Assembly: GCA_009733745.1 (NCBI GenBank)
Contig: WNWL01000003.1
Location: 496,001 to 560,000 of the forward strand
Length of the DNA stretch: 64,000 nucleotides
Reading direction: 5' to 3'
From: Oceanobacillus sp. HTM 045
Lineage (GTDB): Bacteria > Pseudomonadota > Alphaproteobacteria > Rhodobacterales > Rhodobacteraceae
How positions within the stretch are numbered: the stretch's first letter is position 1; each line of letters begins with the position of its first letter. Positions 62,301 to 64,000 of this stretch are shown here, piece after piece. The translations under genes and the position numbers were made by a program. The notes beneath the pieces were generated by a model. It saw only the letters and a program-made list of their open reading frames with translations, did no database searches and had not been told where the DNA came from.

Positions 62301-62589
62301 GGCGGCCTACGGCGCCGACCCCGCGGCGGGCGCCTCGCCCGCGCTGGGCGGGATCGGTGACGAGGTGGCGCTCGCGGTGGCGCGGAGCCGCCTGGCGGGC
62401 GATGCGGGGCTGCGCGAGTCGGCGATGCGGATGGTGCAGGAATGGCACCGGCTGGTGGGCCGCGCGGTCCGCGCCGTGGGCGAGGACCGGCTGCTGGTCG
62501 AGCTTGCCGACACCCGCACCGGCCGCGCCGTGATGCTGATGGGCCGCCTCACCGGCGCCTTCCCCCGGCCGCAGGCGGCGGCGGAGTAG
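59380..62589 (+). CDS. Membrane-anchored apolipoprotein-like coiled-coil repeat protein
   Basis: A 1069-aa protein. The N-terminus (1-140) is basic and Pro-rich; two membrane helices are at 151-172 and 182-205. A long helical region follows, with four exact-length repeats of 73 residues (423-495, 496-568, 569-641, 642-714), each beginning L-[DE]-x-R-A and containing RLE(T/A)(S/A)I and AL(A)xQ. It resembles apolipoprotein/ExoZ-type helices and growth-pole ring (GPR)-like proteins of Rhizobiales, but this is a distant analogy. C-terminal 200 residues are distinct. ATG at 59380. Located before gyrB. A cell-envelope scaffold is likely. Confidence 0.82.
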   Translation: MAEDRRFEFEEDPTAFRKDRAGGESRAEPRVRAAVAGIASGVASGVAATAGKAGGAVKDTVRGTFGKILGGAGEAVRKLPSRGADAVRDVTGDSTRDSRREAAREPEAPTRRAAGPEAEPRRPAPRRKSPPPPPSGPGAMQRLAAWMGDLFIPAAFSAFWLVIILAYGFGYAGTEAAPVTAVEVLFFVAVLLGPVAMVWIGAWMLHRSAALTRATAEQARTARELALAVASMRDAYSGAGDRLGSRIDQRIGLLEDRLDNAAGALAAMIEAVTGEARDLVEAQTDEMRRTMGQSSAELSSTLQAQSKAVAGALGETVGEMRTVLNGRAEEIRTILGTRAKDMERALSTSTERLERGLAETARLVEEGVAASADRVDATLNARAGAISQTLGDVEAGVRAVMESRVSEIDLILSRTAETLAAVLDGRAEEVEGALGRLETSIGTTLVERREAMTGDLTALREAVTEAIAQRGEEMDAALAAQAEAMTAASERVGTGLEARAGEIEQVLTRLEAAIGTSLAERGEALTGDLVALRDAVTQAISQRGEELDVALATQAEAMTAAAARMNSELDARAVQIDEVLGRLETSIGSTLTERREAMEKELATMTETVTASVTKRAEEIETALATQSEAMAAAAARMNTALDERAEQIDTVLGRLETSIESTLTERRDAMKQEVAALTEALTATLQSRGDTIDAALAEQGAAVAASVDALTSAVGSSTGEFRRIMGESTADLRQRLENATAELRETLTGTSNEMRASVTGASEKMRETLETRIASVDATLAKANEVLKAGVGSEVETLKGELERMRGALAAHPPATADELSKLLGEAAEGRISPEREAVMGAMQRLEKVEAQVKRMIYAAERAARLAPLAGPLEETREAAPEVLPVEQGVVLPFAEDLRGEAGGAPGWDVVVRALNFPDDADDVDGRKAVRAARRDAQLDRLIGLAERVLAEMAEEGVYMDDLQPAHAGAADWAAYGADPAAGASPALGGIGDEVALAVARSRLAGDAGLRESAMRMVQEWHRLVGRAVRAVGEDRLLVELADTRTGRAVMLMGRLTGAFPRPQAAAE

Positions 62590-62692
62590 GCGGGCGTTTC
62601 CCCGAACCTGCGGGGCGCAGACAACGGCGCCCCGCGTGGTTGCAAGGTTGCAACCCGGCCAAGTGACTGAAAATGCTGGGAAAAAGTGTTAA

Positions 62693-62716
62693 CGCCCCTT
62701 GCGGTGGCAAGGGGCG
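62693..62716 (-). terminator. Rho-independent-type terminator of gyrB
   Basis: CGCCCCTTGC pairs with GCAAGGGGCG around a 4-base loop; on the minus strand it is followed by TTAACACTTTTT, a T-rich run. It lies 28 bases after the gyrB stop. Just beyond (62638-62655), GGTTGCAA and TTGCAACC motifs are adjacent. Confidence 0.75.
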
Positions 62717-62743
62717 TCTGCGTTCTGCGGGCTGCGCCCTGCC

Positions 62744-64000
<1,257 letters not shown>

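Overview
The window is about 64 kb of GC-rich DNA (roughly 70% G+C by eye) with dense, often overlapping genes. Gene content points to an alphaproteobacterium of the Rhodobacterales: a dapC-type aminotransferase followed by ftsK, a CnoX thioredoxin/LON-domain/Trm112 operon, an ArsR plus DUF6428 pair, and paired imelysins. It looks like ordinary chromosome. I see no insertion sequence, prophage, CRISPR array or rRNA operon. A PAS-domain gene runs off the left edge and gyrB off the right edge.

Layout. 1-13.4 kb: PAS sensor, xthA, an enoyl-CoA hydratase, lolA, a transporter, puuE, dapC-ftsK, a hemolysin III protein, a membrane protein and an amidase. 13.5-18.2 kb: a UbiH-type hydroxylase with a methyltransferase, then cnoX-LON-Trm112 and a YbaK-type deacylase on the other strand, then tRNA-Gly(GCC). 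18.5-26.1 kb: a long iron-related operon (small ORF, hemP, a 161-aa protein, imelysin, barrel protein, bfd, bfr, di-heme DUF1111, second imelysin, DUF1513). 26.2-42.5 kb: an ABC membrane domain without its ATPase behind an FNR-like box, a MetE-like protein, a radical SAM enzyme, a globin, a PAAR spike coupled to a Trm112/methyltransferase fusion, YceI, ETF-QO, an M20 hydrolase, a CAP protein, divergent arsR/DUF6428 with twin operators, a GFA protein, a LysR regulator and an orphan 390-aa protein. 43.1-45.5 kb: a TetR-led operon with YciI, tag and a haloacetate dehalogenase-like hydrolase. 45.6-64 kb: a hybrid histidine kinase, an amidase, cytochrome c and a sorbosone dehydrogenase-like protein, uracil-DNA glycosylase, a phosphoesterase, moaB, an HPt protein, pepA, NlpC/P60, an MltB-type transglycosylase, a lipoprotein, greA, a 1069-aa membrane-anchored coiled-coil repeat protein, and gyrB.

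The clearest unexplained signal is a family of eight intergenic elements of about 170 bp. They share a core containing TTGATTTAT and nested inverted repeats. Two of the pairings show compensatory changes between copies, which argues for selection on a folded structure. Seven of the eight copies lie between the 3' ends of converging genes. Two copies and a remnant form a tandem array at 42.6-43.1 kb. Other points of interest are the PAAR-methyltransferase pair, a block of foreign-looking composition inside greA, a PAS kinase-like protein with Arg in place of the phospho-acceptor His, and four tandem 73-residue repeats in the protein before gyrB.
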